From Sinorhizobium kostiense (GTDB lineage: Bacteria; Pseudomonadota; Alphaproteobacteria; Rhizobiales; Rhizobiaceae), in the NCBI RefSeq assembly GCF_017874595.1, contig NZ_JAGILA010000003.1:310001-374000 (forward strand): 64,000 bases of DNA, read 5' to 3'. The notes under the pieces were generated by a model, which was given only the letters and a program-made list of their open reading frames with translations, did not search any database and was not told where the DNA came from. This document shows, in pieces, positions 8,707 through 18,443 of the stretch (position 1 is its first letter; each line of letters starts with the position of its first letter). The position numbers and the translations under genes were made by a program.

Positions 8707-11700
8707 TTCAGCGATAGCCCCTGGCTCTTCGTCTGCCGCAGCGTCTCGGCCTGCTTGAGGGCTTCGGTGGTCCGCTGGTGTGAACTGAGTTTCTGCACTG
8801 CGCGCATCAGGCCCCAGGCAGACTCGACCTCCGCCTTCTGACCGGCGCTCATGCCGGCGGTGATCGTCTTGAAGGTCTCGCCATTCGCATCCTTGGCGGC
8901 CAAGGGCAGGAAGGTCCGCTCGCCGAAACGCTCAGCGACAGCTTTGGCAAATCCGTCCAGTTCCGCCTTCACCATTTTGTCGGCAAGCGCGAACTCGAGC
9001 GCCGACGGAAGGTCGTTGCGGTCGATGGCGTCCCGCACGCGCTCGAGCGTCTGGCGTGCATTGGGAGAGAGTGCCGGGATGTCAATCAACACCTTGCGGC
9101 GGACCGCCACTTCCTCCGCCTGATGGCGTTGTTCGGCCTGACTGCGCTGGCGCAGGTAATCGCCGAGACTTTGAGCAAGAGCGGGAACGTTGCGTTCCGC
9201 CCTCTCGCGATCCTGCTTATCGGCGCGGCTTGCGAGCAGGCCGGATTTCCCCTTGAGTGCACCAAAACTTTCCGGCTGGCCAGCGATCTTCGCAAGCGTC
9301 GATTTGGCGACGGTCTCATCCTTCAGCATGGCATCGACATTGACGGCCTTGAAGGCGGCTTCCGGCTGCGCATAGACGAGATGGAAGCGGGTAGAGACAT
9401 CTTCCCATTGCTTCTTCAGACTGGGATCGGATTCGAGCTTATCGGCAACCGCCTGCTCGACCGATTTCGGGAATGTTGCGATGCCGGCAACCATGGGGCT
9501 GGCCTCCTTGCTGCTTTGCGAGTGGGTCGGTTTGGTGCTGGTGCCGAAGCCGAGCTTGGCGCCGATGGCGAGGAGCCGGTGGGCAAGATCGGCCAGTTTC
9601 TGCTTCTGGCGGACCGTCCATTCGAGCCGGTCGCGGGCTATCGTGCGGGCGACGTTGACGAGATGCAGCCCGCGCGCTTCGGCAAAACGCAGTGCCTGGC
9701 GGTAGAAGGTGGCCCTCTCGTAATCGAGCGTGGTTTCCTTGGCATTCTTGCGCGACAGGATCTTGATCAGGCCGCCGGCAAACGCGAAGGATCGAGAGCC
9801 GTAATAGACGCGGAGATCCTCACGATGACGCGTCATCGCCACATAGGTCAGATGCCGATCGAGGGAGAGCGAAGCGAGCACCTTCACCCGGTCGACGGTG
9901 GCGCCTTGGCTCTTATGGATCGTGGTGGCATAGCCGTGGTCGAGATTGTTGTAGAACCGCTGCTCGACTGTGACCTGCCGGCGGTGCTCACCTTCGCCGA
10001 TCTCTGCGACGATGCGGTTTTGCGCGGCTTCAACGACCTTGCCGAGCATGCCGTTCTTGACGCCGAGCGAGCCTTCGTTCTTCAGGAAAACGATCTGATC
10101 GCCGGGTGCGAAATTGCGGTGTCCGTCCTCCGCCCGGAAAGCAAAACCGTCGCCAATAATGCCACGCTCGACGAGCTCGGCGCGCCCCATCTCGTTGAGC
10201 ATTCGCACATCGCGCCTGAGATGGGCGAGGATCAGTGTCGTCTTCGCCGGATCGTAGTCGCGGCTCCAATCGGCGATGAGCGTATCGACTGCCTCGTTCT
10301 TCAGCCTCAAACCTATCATTCGACCCTGTGCGGTATAGGCATCGACAGCCTTGCGAACGTTGCCGCGCGCGAGATCGAGCGAAGCGTCGCGCATCCATTG
10401 TTCGCGCTGACGATAGATGGTTTCGAGTTCGGCATAACCGATGCGATCAGCAATCGCACGGAACGCGGCGCCGGCTTCGATCGGCTGTAGCTGTTCCGGA
10501 TCGCCGACCAGGACAAGCTTGGCGCCGGCCTTGGTCACCGTCTCAACCAGGTGCGCCATCTGCCGTGACGACACCATGCCGGCCTCGTCGAGAACGAAGA
10601 CAGTCTTCGCGTCGAGCTGGTTTCGGCCCTCGTTCCACCGAAGCTCCCATGACGAAAGCGTGCGCGAGGCTATTCCTGCTTCCTTCTCCAAACCCTCCGC
10701 GGCCTTGCCGGCAAGCGCGCCACCGACGACACGGTATCCGCCTGCTTCCCACGCCGCGCGCGCGGCTTTCATCATCGTCGTCTTGCCGGCGCCGGCGCGG
10801 CCGATGACGGCTGCGATCCGCTCGGGTCCCGCGATATGTTCGATCGCTGTCCTCTGCTCCTCCGACAAGCGCGAATGGCGCTCGAACGTCGCCTCGAGCA
10901 CCGCTTCCCGAACGCCATGCGAGGATCGCCTCGAGAGCCAGATCGCGCGGTTGGCCATCTCCGCTTCGAGCCGGATCAGCTCGCGCGTCGTGTACTTGGC
11001 CGGCAACCGGGCTCCGGTCGCAAATGCGATCCGCTCGCGCTCGAGACGGAGCGCTTCGGGGCTTTGGAGGACGCGAACCATCAGGCTCTGGAAGAGGGCG
11101 GCATCGTCGATATAGCGATGCAGGATCTTCGCAACGTCCCGCTCATCGAAAACGCTCTTCTCCCGCGTGATCAGTTCGAGGACGATTTCCGGCCGGCGCT
11201 GGATGCGACGTGCGTTCTCGCTTCGCCGCGCCTCCTGCAGCTCGATCCGTTCGAGCTTTGGTGACCCTGCCGACGACTGCGTCCTCGCCTGCTCCGCATT
11301 GCGGCCGATGGCCGTTGCACCAACACCAATATGGATGGTCGGCTCCACTTCGATGCCCTGTTTTTCGAAGGACCGGCCATCGATCCGGATATCGAGACCG
11401 GCGAGTGCCAGATGCCGGTTCTGGCAGGCAAACCAGCCGTCGCGAAAGGCATTGAAGTCGTCGAGGCTTCCGGCCCAGAGTTCATAAACGATCTTGCCGG
11501 CGTCGTTGCGGATCGGATTGCCGTCCGGCCCGAGAACCGCAACTTTTTTGGCGCCGAATCCGTCTTCGGTGAGTGGTCGAAGGGTCGTCATCAGATGCAC
11601 ATGCGGATTGCCCGGTGCATCGTGATAAACCCAATCCGCCACCATTCCCTTGGCGGTCACATGCCGTTCGACGAAGTCGCGGACAAGCGCGATGTTCTGC

Positions 11701-12026
11701 TCGGCCGTCAATTTGATCGGGAGCGCAATCGTGATGTCCTTGGCAAGCTGGGCGTCGGAGCGCTTCTCGAAGTCTTCGACCTTATTCCAGAAGGCTTCGG
11801 AAGCGCCGGAGGCCGAGCGATCGGCAATCATCAACCGCAACCATTCGGGTGAATCGGCCGGGATGACGAACTCCTCGTGCAGCAAACCCTGCTTGCGGGT
11901 GTAGTCGATCGTCCGGGCTTCCCGCTCGTACTCCATTTTGGCGCAGTGCCGATAGGCTGCCGACAGCACGGCGCTGCGACCGGAGCCACGGCCAACGACG
12001 CTGACGGAGAAATGAGGAACGGCCAC
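8703..12026 (-). CDS. traA: TraA relaxase/helicase (Ti-type, MobQ-like)
   Basis: About 1107 residues from the GTG at 12026, chosen because family members begin (M)AVPHFSVS and a GGGAG site lies about eleven bases upstream; an ATG at 12062 would add 12 residues. The relaxase domain (about 1-220) carries the three-His metal motif HDAPGNPHVH. A UvrD/RecD-like helicase follows, with Walker A GRAGAGKTTM near residue 410 and a VFVLDEAGMVSS Walker B. The tail is a helical MobA/TraA extension. It should nick at the oriT just upstream and unwind the transferred strand. First gene of the traAFBH unit; length is normal and the frame intact. Confidence 0.95.
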   Translation of the reverse strand: MAVPHFSVSVVGRGSGRSAVLSAAYRHCAKMEYEREARTIDYTRKQGLLHEEFVIPADSPEWLRLMIADRSASGASEAFWNKVEDFEKRSDAQLAKDITIALPIKLTAEQNIALVRDFVERHVTAKGMVADWVYHDAPGNPHVHLMTTLRPLTEDGFGAKKVAVLGPDGNPIRNDAGKIVYELWAGSLDDFNAFRDGWFACQNRHLALAGLDIRIDGRSFEKQGIEVEPTIHIGVGATAIGRNAEQARTQSSAGSPKLERIELQEARRSENARRIQRRPEIVLELITREKSVFDERDVAKILHRYIDDAALFQSLMVRVLQSPEALRLERERIAFATGARLPAKYTTRELIRLEAEMANRAIWLSRRSSHGVREAVLEATFERHSRLSEEQRTAIEHIAGPERIAAVIGRAGAGKTTMMKAARAAWEAGGYRVVGGALAGKAAEGLEKEAGIASRTLSSWELRWNEGRNQLDAKTVFVLDEAGMVSSRQMAHLVETVTKAGAKLVLVGDPEQLQPIEAGAAFRAIADRIGYAELETIYRQREQWMRDASLDLARGNVRKAVDAYTAQGRMIGLRLKNEAVDTLIADWSRDYDPAKTTLILAHLRRDVRMLNEMGRAELVERGIIGDGFAFRAEDGHRNFAPGDQIVFLKNEGSLGVKNGMLGKVVEAAQNRIVAEIGEGEHRRQVTVEQRFYNNLDHGYATTIHKSQGATVDRVKVLASLSLDRHLTYVAMTRHREDLRVYYGSRSFAFAGGLIKILSRKNAKETTLDYERATFYRQALRFAEARGLHLVNVARTIARDRLEWTVRQKQKLADLAHRLLAIGAKLGFGTSTKPTHSQSSKEASPMVAGIATFPKSVEQAVADKLESDPSLKKQWEDVSTRFHLVYAQPEAAFKAVNVDAMLKDETVAKSTLAKIAGQPESFGALKGKSGLLASRADKQDRERAERNVPALAQSLGDYLRQRSQAEQRHQAEEVAVRRKVLIDIPALSPNARQTLERVRDAIDRNDLPSALEFALADKMVKAELDGFAKAVAERFGERTFLPLAAKDANGETFKTITAGMSAGQKAEVESAWGLMRAVQKLSSHQRTTEALKQAETLRQTKSQGLSLK

Positions 12027-12284
12027 GGCGGTCTGAGCTCCCAGCTTGCGGAACGAATTCAACGGGTTCTTCAGGAGCAGCGGCCCCGTCAGGGCACTCA
12101 GAGCAAGACGTCGTGACAGCGACGTATAATTGCGCCCTTGGAAGCCGCTCCTTCGGAACGGCCGGGATCATTCACCAAGGCATCGCCCTTGGCGATTGTA
12201 GGATTCACAGTAGTGCGTTCCGCACTCCGTTCGGAAAAACTGGCCCTCGAAAGACAAGCTTTCTCAGCCAGGGAGACGGACGGA
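12027..12284. promoter_or_regulatory. divergent traA/traC intergenic region
   Basis: The 258 bases between the divergent tra operons hold the oriT hairpin (12108-12141) and presumably both promoters. I did not find a convincing tra box dyad for a TraR-type regulator. GGGAG at about 12271 is the traC ribosome site. Confidence 0.6.
12108..12141 (+). other. oriT: oriT core with nic-like sequence
   Basis: A perfect 6-bp inverted repeat (ACGTCG, six-base loop, CGACGT; 12108-12125) abuts ATAATTGCGCCCTTGG (12126-12141). The TGCGCCCT core is that of RSF1010/Ti-family nick sites (MOBQ). Its position between divergent traA and traCDG is where Ti-type oriT lies. The cleaved bond is not determined here. 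Confidence 0.85.
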
Positions 12285-12581
12285 ATGAGGAAACCCTCCT
12301 CGAAAATTCGCGATGAAATCGCCAAGCTCCAGGAACAACTCAAGATCGCGGAAACGCGAGAAGCCGAGCGGATCGGCCGGATTGCGCTCAAGGCAGGACT
12401 TGGCGAAATCGCGATCGAGGAAGCCGAGCTTCAGGCGGCTTTCGAGAGTCTGGCGAAACGCTTTCGCGGAGGGCAGGGCGCATCGACCGGAGGGAAAAAG
12501 GGGGATGGCGACGTCAGCGCCGGCGCGTCGTCCGCGGCGGTCGCGTCTGGCGCGGCTCAGGGCGGCAATGGCGAGGCTTGA
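12285..12581 (+). CDS. traC: TraC, conjugal transfer accessory protein
   Basis: 98 residues. A helical, highly charged N-terminal half ([19 protein letters not shown] then [13 protein letters not shown]) is followed by an Ala/Gly-rich tail. Length, start and position as first gene of traCDG match Ti-plasmid TraC, thought to help the relaxosome form at oriT. GGGAG about ten bases upstream supports the ATG at 12285. Its stop lies four bases before the traD start. Confidence 0.88.
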   Translation: MRKPSSKIRDEIAKLQEQLKIAETREAERIGRIALKAGLGEIAIEEAELQAAFESLAKRFRGGQGASTGGKKGDGDVSAGASSAAVASGAAQGGNGEA

Positions 12582-12585
12582 GCGG

Positions 12586-12801
12586 ATGGCGAGAACAATG
12601 ACATCCGATGCCCGCAAAAAGGACACGCGGGAGAAGATCGAGCTCGGCGGGCTGATCGTGAAGGCGGGCTTGCGATACGAGAAGCGCGCGCTCCTGCTCG
12701 GGGCGTTGGTCGAACTCAGCCACCGGCTGAAGTCCGACGAAGGTGAGCGGGCGCGGTTGATCGCAATCGGCGCGGAGGCATTCGGCAATGACGGCGAATA
12801 G
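12586..12801 (+). CDS. traD: TraD, conjugal transfer accessory protein
   Basis: 71 residues from the ATG at 12586, the usual TraD length in Ti-type systems. The conserved [18 protein letters not shown] segment and following helical region identify it. An in-frame ATG at 12568 would overlap traC and is less likely. The gene overlaps traG by 14 bases. Likely a relaxosome accessory or coupling-protein partner; function by family only. Confidence 0.85.
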   Translation: MARTMTSDARKKDTREKIELGGLIVKAGLRYEKRALLLGALVELSHRLKSDEGERARLIAIGAEAFGNDGE

Positions 12802-14752
12802 GCTTGCTCTCGTCGCTGTCCCTGCCGTGCTGATGACCTTTGCCGTCATCGGCATGACCGGGACCGAGCAGTGGCTATCGAACTTCGGCAAGACGGAATC
12901 GGCGAGGCTGACGCTGGGCCGCGTCGGAATCGCCGCGCCCTATGTCAGCGCCGCGGCGATTGGCGTGATCTTTCTGTTCGCGAGCGCCGGCTCCGCGAAC
13001 ATCAAATTCGCCGGCTGCAGCGCTCTGGCCGGAGCCGCAGCAACGATCCTGATTGCGGCGATACGCGAGGCGGGACGTCTTGCCGCATTCGCCGGAAAGG
13101 TGCCGGCGGGCAACTCCATCACCTCGTATCTCGACCCTGCAACGATGATCGGCGCAGCTGCCGCGCTGGTGGCGGGATGTTTCGCGCTACGCGTCGCGCT
13201 GATCGGCAACGCTGCCTTCGCACGCGCCGAGCCGAAACGCATCCGGGGACAAAGGGCGCTGCATGGGGAGACCGACTGGATGAAGATGCAGGACGCGGCA
13301 AAGCTCTTTCCCGATACCGGCGGCATCGTCATTGGCGAGCGCTACCGCGTCGACAAGGACAGCACGGCAGCGCGTTCGTTTCGTGCGGATGATCCCGAAA
13401 CCTGGGGCGTCGGCGGCAAGTCACCGCTGCTCTGCTTCGACGGCTCGTTCGGATCCTCGCACGGCATCGTGTTCGCCGGTTCCGGCGGCTTTAAGACGAC
13501 GTCGGTGACGATCCCGACGGCACTCAAATGGGGCGGTGCGCTTGTCGTCCTCGACCCTTCGAACGAAGTGGCGCCGATGGTTCACCAGCATCGGAAGAAT
13601 GCAGCGCGTTTCATTCGCATTCTCGATCCGAAGGCGCCGGAAACGGGCTTCAACGCTCTCGACTGGATCGGCCGCTTCGGCGGAACCAAGGAGGAAGACA
13701 TCGCCTCCGTCGCGTCGTGGATCATGAGTGATAGCGGCGGCCCGCGCGGCGTGCGCGACGACTTCTTCCGGGCATCGGCGCTGCAGCTTCTGACCGCGCT
13801 GATCGCCGACGTCTGCCTGTCCGGCCATACCGACAGTGAGTTCCAGACCTTGCGGCAGGTTCGGGCCAATCTTTCTGAGCCGGAACCGAAACTGCGTGAG
13901 CGACTGCAATCCATCTACGACAATTCGAACTCGGACTTCGTGAAGGAGAATGTCGCCGCCTTCGTCAACATGACGCCGGAGACCTTCTCCGGTGTCTACG
14001 CCAATGCGGTCAAGGAAACACACTGGTTGTCCTATCCGAACTATGCCGCACTCGTATCGGGTTCGACCTTCTCAACCGACGCGCTTGCGGCCGGCAAGAC
14101 CGACGTATTCATCAACATCGACCTGAAGACACTGGAGACGCATTCCGGTCTTGCCCGGGTGATCATCGGCTCGCTCATTAACGCCATCTACAATCGCGAC
14201 GGCGAGGTGAAGGACAGGGCCCTCTTCCTTCTCGATGAGGTCGCGCGTCTCGGCTACATGCGCATCCTGGAAACCGCGCGTGACGCTGGCCGCAAGTATG
14301 GCATCACATTGACGATGATCTACCAGTCGATTGGCCAGATGCGGGAGACCTATGGCGGCCGCGATGCGGCGAGCAAATGGTTCGAGAGCGCGAGCTGGAT
14401 CTCTTTCGCCGCGATCAACGATCCGGATACCGCAGACTACATCTCGAAGCGCTGCGGCATGACCACGGTCGAGATCGACCAGGTCAGCCGCAGTTTCCAA
14501 TCTAGGGGATCATCGCGGACTCGATCGAAGCAGCTGGCGGCGCGGCCGCTGATCCAGGCGCATGAGGTTCTTCGCATGCGGGCAGACGAGCAGATCGTCT
14601 TCACCGCCGGCAACCCGCCGCTTCGCTGCGGCAGGGCGATCTGGTTCCGGCGTGAAGACATGAAGGCCTGCGTCGGCACGAACAGGTTTCACAAGGTCGG
14701 AAAGACGGCTGTCGGAAGCTTGGCACTCTTCCACGCGCGGGGGTCTCGCTAG
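12788..14752 (+). CDS. traG: TraG, type IV coupling protein (VirD4/TraG ATPase)
   Basis: 654 residues. Several N-terminal hydrophobic segments ([55 protein letters not shown]) anchor it in the inner membrane. The soluble ATPase has an atypical Walker [11 protein letters not shown] (about 230-239), and Walker B in [11 protein letters not shown], with the [12 protein letters not shown] motif of TraG proteins after it. It links the TraA-bound DNA to the secretion channel. No mating-pair (trb) operon is present in this window, so the channel must be encoded elsewhere. Confidence 0.94.
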   Translation: MTANRLALVAVPAVLMTFAVIGMTGTEQWLSNFGKTESARLTLGRVGIAAPYVSAAAIGVIFLFASAGSANIKFAGCSALAGAAATILIAAIREAGRLAAFAGKVPAGNSITSYLDPATMIGAAAALVAGCFALRVALIGNAAFARAEPKRIRGQRALHGETDWMKMQDAAKLFPDTGGIVIGERYRVDKDSTAARSFRADDPETWGVGGKSPLLCFDGSFGSSHGIVFAGSGGFKTTSVTIPTALKWGGALVVLDPSNEVAPMVHQHRKNAARFIRILDPKAPETGFNALDWIGRFGGTKEEDIASVASWIMSDSGGPRGVRDDFFRASALQLLTALIADVCLSGHTDSEFQTLRQVRANLSEPEPKLRERLQSIYDNSNSDFVKENVAAFVNMTPETFSGVYANAVKETHWLSYPNYAALVSGSTFSTDALAAGKTDVFINIDLKTLETHSGLARVIIGSLINAIYNRDGEVKDRALFLLDEVARLGYMRILETARDAGRKYGITLTMIYQSIGQMRETYGGRDAASKWFESASWISFAAINDPDTADYISKRCGMTTVEIDQVSRSFQSRGSSRTRSKQLAARPLIQAHEVLRMRADEQIVFTAGNPPLRCGRAIWFRREDMKACVGTNRFHKVGKTAVGSLALFHARGSR

Positions 14753-14981
14753 GCGCTGGGACGGTGAGAGACACGGATGGTGTGACTGAGGGGTCGCGAG
14801 AGGATCGTCACCCGACGGGGCGGAGACCGCGGGCGGGCTCCGTGAGCGCAGCGAGTAGAGCCGTGCGCCGCAGGCGTCTCGCCCAAGCCCTTCGCATATC
14901 ATCACCGATGTGAATCGATCCATGCCCATCGATTCATAAGTGTCGTTGGACGCGACTCCCCGGATCAGCGATCCTGACGTC

Positions 14982-15239
14982 ATGATCTCTCAACCCTACC
15001 GCCTCTACGTCGAACGCTCGGATCCCGCGAGGAATATGGCCCGCTACTATGCCATGTCGATCGAACCGAACCTGTTCGGGGACATCTGCCTGCTTCGGAA
15101 GTGGGGCCGCATTGGAACCAGGGGACAGATGATGGTCCATCATTTCCGCCGGGAAGAGGAAGCGGTCCGGCTGTTTCTCGATGTGCTCCGACGGAAACGA
15201 AAACGCGGTTATCGTCCGCGCGCTTCTATGCCCATATGA
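14982..15239 (+). CDS. WGR domain protein
   Basis: 85 residues from the ATG at 14982. The central motif LRKWGRIGTRGQMM is the WGR signature, and the flanking YRLYVERSDPARNMARYYAM and EEAVRLFLDVLRRKRKRGY complete the domain. Single WGR proteins are common on rhizobial plasmids downstream of traG; nucleic-acid binding is assumed from homology with PARP WGR domains. The ribosome site is weak, and the frame could start at 14940. Confidence 0.8.
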   Translation: MISQPYRLYVERSDPARNMARYYAMSIEPNLFGDICLLRKWGRIGTRGQMMVHHFRREEEAVRLFLDVLRRKRKRGYRPRASMPI

Positions 15240-15678
15240 AAAAATCCGCCGAAGCGGTGCTCTACGGCGCCTCAGCGGCGCCGGTTCCGGTCGGTCTCGA
15301 ACGACACCTCGACCTCGACGAAGAATAGGATCGTGATGGCCAGCTAAGGCCTAGTCTAGCTTTCCGTTGCGGAAGAAATTGCTGATCACCTTGCCGAGGG
15401 TGCGAAGCCGGCGGTAGGTGGCGGCGAAGAATTGAGGGAACTGCTATATGATTTCTCTCCTTTCGAAATGCGGTCATCGCGGGGGGGGGGCAGGCGGCGG
15501 GTCGAAAAGGAGGGACACACCAATCGCTATCGCTGCAATGGCAGGGCTACTCGCCATGGCATGGCGATCTGGTTCCGTCAGTCAATGTTCGGCGCCATTG
15601 AAACCAGGTGCGTGGGAGAGGACGTTCGCCCGAGAGTGCGTGCGCAGTCCTCAATTGAGACTGCGCCAAGGATCCCGA
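15240..15678. other. non-coding or degenerate region with a ten-base G run
   Basis: No complete gene. On the minus strand 15351-15450 reads as an open segment ending RTLGKVISNFFRNGKLD then stop, which looks like the end of a lost gene. A run of ten G lies at 15481-15490, a likely assembly weak point. Confidence 0.35.
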
Positions 15679-16170
15679 TCAGGATCCCGCGCACCGAGCG
15701 TAGGTGGCACGCGCCGCATGTACGGCGATCCCGGTTTCTCGCGCAATATCCTTGATGATCGGTGCCAGCGAGCCGAGTTCTTCTTCGGTAAGCGCAACCA
15801 GCTCTGGATAGTTGATTTCGACGCCGGTGTAGTCCGCTGTCAAAGCAATGGCCCAATCGCCGCCATTGACTCGATACTCATGGGTGTCGAAATCGATTTC
15901 GAGATCGTCCAGCAGATTGATGGCAAAGCGCCCGAAAATCTCGGTTTCGCCGTCCAACTGATATTTGGCGAATTCGTCCTCTCCGGTGAGAACGTTCCGC
16001 TCCAACGCCATGATGGTCCGGACGCGCGCGGTGGCGGCATCCAGTCCTTCGATCAGGCGATCATGGAGCTCTCGCGAGAAGTCGGTATCGCAGCCGAAGC
16101 GGTTGGCGAGAACGAGGAGCCGGAAACCGGAGAGCGCGGCGACGAGGGTAAGGTTCTGATCAGTTGTCAT
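15679..16170 (-). CDS. conserved hypothetical plasmid protein
   Basis: 163 residues, mostly acidic, without signal peptide or membrane segment. A strong AAGGAG site seven bases before the ATG at 16170 supports the call. The product has a helical first half (FSRELHDRLIEGLDAATARV) and a C-terminal half with ELVALTEEELGSLAPIIKDIARETG. It has the feel of rhizobial plasmid cargo encoded between tra and rep loci, but I cannot name a family. Its upstream leader resembles that of the gene at 16504-16668. Confidence 0.6.
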   Translation of the reverse strand: MTTDQNLTLVAALSGFRLLVLANRFGCDTDFSRELHDRLIEGLDAATARVRTIMALERNVLTGEDEFAKYQLDGETEIFGRFAINLLDDLEIDFDTHEYRVNGGDWAIALTADYTGVEINYPELVALTEEELGSLAPIIKDIARETGIAVHAARATYARCAGS

Positions 16171-16503
16171 GTGTGATCTCCTTCATCTTTATGACGGAGA
16201 TCGGCCACTCCGTGGCAAAGAGGGGTCAGGGATCGCGGAACGCGACTTGCAAGCGGGGGAACCGATTTTTCTGAAGCGCAGTGCAACGCAGCGGCGGAAA
16301 AATTGGGGAGACCGCGCCGTCCTTGACGCCGGATTTGCTGGAGTAAAATAGGAGGTCAGAGAGAGAAGAGCCCCGCGTACCCGAAGGGAACGCGACCGTT
16401 CCCGGCGCGAGCCGACGGGGAGCGTCGAGGGGTGAAATCCCTGACAGCCGGGCGGCCGGTCGATCCGGCCGGGCCAAGCTCACGGGATGGAGGTAAGCCT
16501 CGA
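16171..16503. repeat. GC-rich leader region upstream of the 163-aa gene (leader copy 1)
   Basis: No gene seen. About 16205-16320 holds a string of blocks in the same order as 16715-16810: GGGTCA, GGA, CGCG, GGGGGA, CCGA, ACCGCG, GTCCTTGA. A GC-rich palindrome (GGCCGGTCGATCCGGCC) lies near 16452. Confidence 0.4.
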
Positions 16504-16668
16504 TCAGAACGGAGGCTCGGCGCTTACACGGCCGTCCTGCTCGGCCGAGATCACTTCGCGTTCGGCCTGGGCGAGTTCAAGTTCGGCCTCGATCTGCCGA
16601 CGCTCGTTAGCGTCGACGGCGTTACGCAGCTCGGCGCGCAGTTCTTCGATGTGCTGTTCGATGGTCAT
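16504..16668 (-). CDS. small conserved helical protein (54 aa)
   Basis: Starts MTIEQHIEELRAELRNAV and ends EQDGRVSAEPPF. One long charged helix with heptad-like Leu spacing, ending in a short acidic/Pro tail. The ATG at 16668 has AGGAG seven bases upstream; an ATG six bases earlier sits too close to that site. I recall near-identical short proteins annotated on many rhizobial plasmids. Function unknown; a small coiled-coil DNA- or protein-binding factor is possible. Confidence 0.65.
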   Translation of the reverse strand: MTIEQHIEELRAELRNAVDANERRQIEAELELAQAEREVISAEQDGRVSAEPPF

Positions 16669-17022
16669 CGTCATCTCCTGTAGTTTGAGAAGGATGACGA
16701 CCGCGGGCGTGGCGACAGGGCAGGGTCAAGGAGCGCGAAGCGACCGCACCGCGGCGGGTGGGGGAGCCGAAATGCGACAGCATTTTGGAGGAACCGCGAA
16801 GTCCTTGAGGCGGCCCTTTCCCCACGGCAAAATGGCACTGTCTGAGCAGACCCTACCTCTCGTTTGGCACCGAAAAGCCAGAAACGGGCTCAATGCCTGT
16901 TTCCGGCTTCTGCGATGAGGATTGGCCCTGCTTGGCGAGCGGGGGCCGGTAGCTCCTCCGTCCCGGTTTGGGCCGCCCCTTAGCGGCCCCAGCGGCAAAG
17001 ACCGGGACGATCCGGCCGCATC
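16669..17022. repeat. leader copy 2 and start of repeat C1
   Basis: No gene. About 16715-16810 is the second copy of the block pattern noted at 16205-16320, here upstream of the 54-aa gene. From 16968 it runs into a repeat shared with 18006-18085. Confidence 0.4.
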
Positions 17023-17039
17023 TCACAAGGCCGGAACAG
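16968..17039. repeat. repeat C, copy 1
   Basis: Shares with 18006-18085 a GGGCCGC-rich hairpin, then GCAAAGACCGGGACGATC, a CCGCA block and AAGGCCGGAACA. Copy 1 abuts the truncated end of the toxin gene at 17040; copy 2 lies just upstream of the DUF736 gene. Confidence 0.6.
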
Positions 17040-17273
17040 CCGCGGCCCGCCGCTTCTCCATGGCCGGAACTTCAGCCGCGAAGCGAGCCAGCTCGGGCTG
17101 CTTGGTGGTGATCGGGAAAAACAGAACCAGGTCGCCGTCAGGTCGGGCAAGCCTCACGCCGACGGCGACTGGCCGATCCTTTTGCCCCTCTGTCTCGCCT
17201 TTCGGGCTTGCCGCGCCCATAAACAGCGATAACGGATGACCGTCGCGGTCTGGATGTCATCATAGCTGCTCAT
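17023..17273 (-). pseudogene. type II toxin gene next to Phd antitoxin, frameshifted and truncated
   Basis: Starts at 17273 overlapping the antitoxin stop (ATGA). The first frame reads MSSYDDIQTATVIRYRCLWA; after a one-base shift near 17200 the next frame reads KGETEGQKDRPVAVGVRL then LVLFFPITTKQPELARFAAE. Together these match a PemK-like toxin-fold family that accompanies Phd antitoxins in rhizobia. Adding one A to the AAA run restores the frame. The 3' part is missing: the frame runs into repeat C at about 17040 instead of continuing for the expected 50 or so residues. So the toxin is likely dead even if the frameshift is an error. Confidence 0.65.
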
Positions 17274-17536
17274 CGGTTGGTCTCGTCGGTCCCCGCATAG
17301 GCGTCCACCGCCGCCTCGAATTCGTTAAGCAGCTCACTCGGCATGGTTTCGAGTGTGCCGACTGAACGGGCATCGGATTGCCGCATCAGCCGTTCGTAGT
17401 CATCGATGTTAAGAAGGACGAGGCGCGGCTTGTTGCGTTGGGTGATCGTGACCGGATGGCGCAACGCCTCGGCGATGATATCGCCGGACTTCCGGGAAAG
17501 ATCGCTTGTCGAATAAGTACCACCGGTGCGGGGCAT
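17270..17536 (-). CDS. Phd/YefM-type antitoxin
   Basis: 88 residues. The N terminus (TYSTSDLSRKSGDIIAEAL) and PVTITQRNKPRLVLLNIDDYERLM are the standard Phd/YefM dimerisation and DNA-binding fold. The C-terminal tail (EFEAAVDAYAGTDETNR) would wrap the toxin. The stop overlaps the toxin start by four bases, the classical arrangement. The partner toxin is broken, making this an orphan antitoxin that could still neutralise a related toxin or autoregulate. Confidence 0.85.
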   Translation of the reverse strand: MPRTGGTYSTSDLSRKSGDIIAEALRHPVTITQRNKPRLVLLNIDDYERLMRQSDARSVGTLETMPSELLNEFEAAVDAYAGTDETNR

Positions 17537-17674
17537 GCTGATCTCCAGATGTGTTTGCCGACCGCACTATAACTTCGGAACCAGCACAAACCCGGCATTT
17601 ACAGCATTGTTGTAAATACTGTGCATTTCGGCGGTTAAGGCCCCGCCTAGGCGGCGAGGCCTTAACCAATAATA

Positions 17675-17986
17675 TCAATCCCGGTTCGGACGCGACCAGA
17701 TGAGTTGGAAGCCATCTTCGCCTTCGACATCCGTCAGTGTCGCGTAGATCGGAGCCGGGAAGCTCGGGTCGTCGAGCTTGACCGAGAGGTAGTCGCGATC
17801 CGTCTGTTCGGAGCGCTTCTGCCAGGCAGCGCCCAGTTCGACGGCGCCCGCGTAGATGCGGAAGTGCGGGCCTTTGTCCGAGGGATTTTCGATGCGGGCG
17901 ATGCGAGCCTTGACGTTGAGGGCGAGAGTGCGGATCGAGCCGGTGAAGCCGTTTTCGTTTGCGGTGAAGGTGCCGATGGTAGCCAT
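17675..17986 (-). CDS. DUF736 family protein
   Basis: 103 residues. [21 protein letters not shown], the central [24 protein letters not shown] and the end [16 protein letters not shown] are diagnostic of DUF736, a small beta-rich family very common on alphaproteobacterial plasmids and ICEs. The ATG at 17986 is favoured over 17992 because AAGGAA sits at proper distance. Function unknown; abundance on mobile DNA suggests a role in plasmid biology. Confidence 0.88.
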   Translation of the reverse strand: MATIGTFTANENGFTGSIRTLALNVKARIARIENPSDKGPHFRIYAGAVELGAAWQKRSEQTDRDYLSVKLDDPSFPAPIYATLTDVEGEDGFQLIWSRPNRD

Positions 17987-18443
17987 TGTCATGTTCCTTT
18001 CCTTGTTTCGGGCCGCGCCCTTCGCGGCCTCGATGGCTGTCGCAAAGACCGGGGACGATCGGACCGCACCTGAAAGGCCGGAACACTGTGGAGGGCGGCC
18101 GGAAGAACTTTGTTGTTCCGCGAGGAATGGCGGCACAGCCGTCAGGGGGAGAAAGTTCTGGAGGCCCGTTGCGGGAAGCCGATCGAGGCGAAGCCGTTCT
18201 TCGGTCAGACATGCCTCATCGAGCCCGCAGAAGGGAGCGCTGGCAACTATGAGGAGAAGGAGCATGGCAACGGCGACTTGCAGCGTACCATCGCATTTGT
18301 TCGAACGGCTCACAGGTGAAACCGCTCCGGATGCCAGGTCGTTGCGGTGAACATCTCCGCATCGATCTCGGCAGACCCGCCGGTTGCGTTGGTCCATACA
18401 CGGGAAATCGTTGCGGCGCGATTCGTTCTGCCGAAGAGGACCC
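17987..18443. other. long leader of the DUF736 gene with repeat C copy 2
   Basis: No gene with support. Repeat C copy 2 lies at 18006-18085. An open minus frame continues upstream of DUF736 but is low-complexity and lacks a ribosome site. Confidence 0.4.
18006..18085. repeat. repeat C, copy 2
   Basis: Direct counterpart of 16968-17039, in the same orientation. It contains the hairpin GGGCCGCGCCCTTCGCGGCC. Confidence 0.6.

Noticed and set aside
9123..10490. 455-codon plus frame opposite traA
   Set aside because: Antisense shadow; no ribosome site or domain.
12027..12284. TraR-type tra box between traA and traC
   Set aside because: No convincing 18-bp dyad of the tra-box type was seen by eye.
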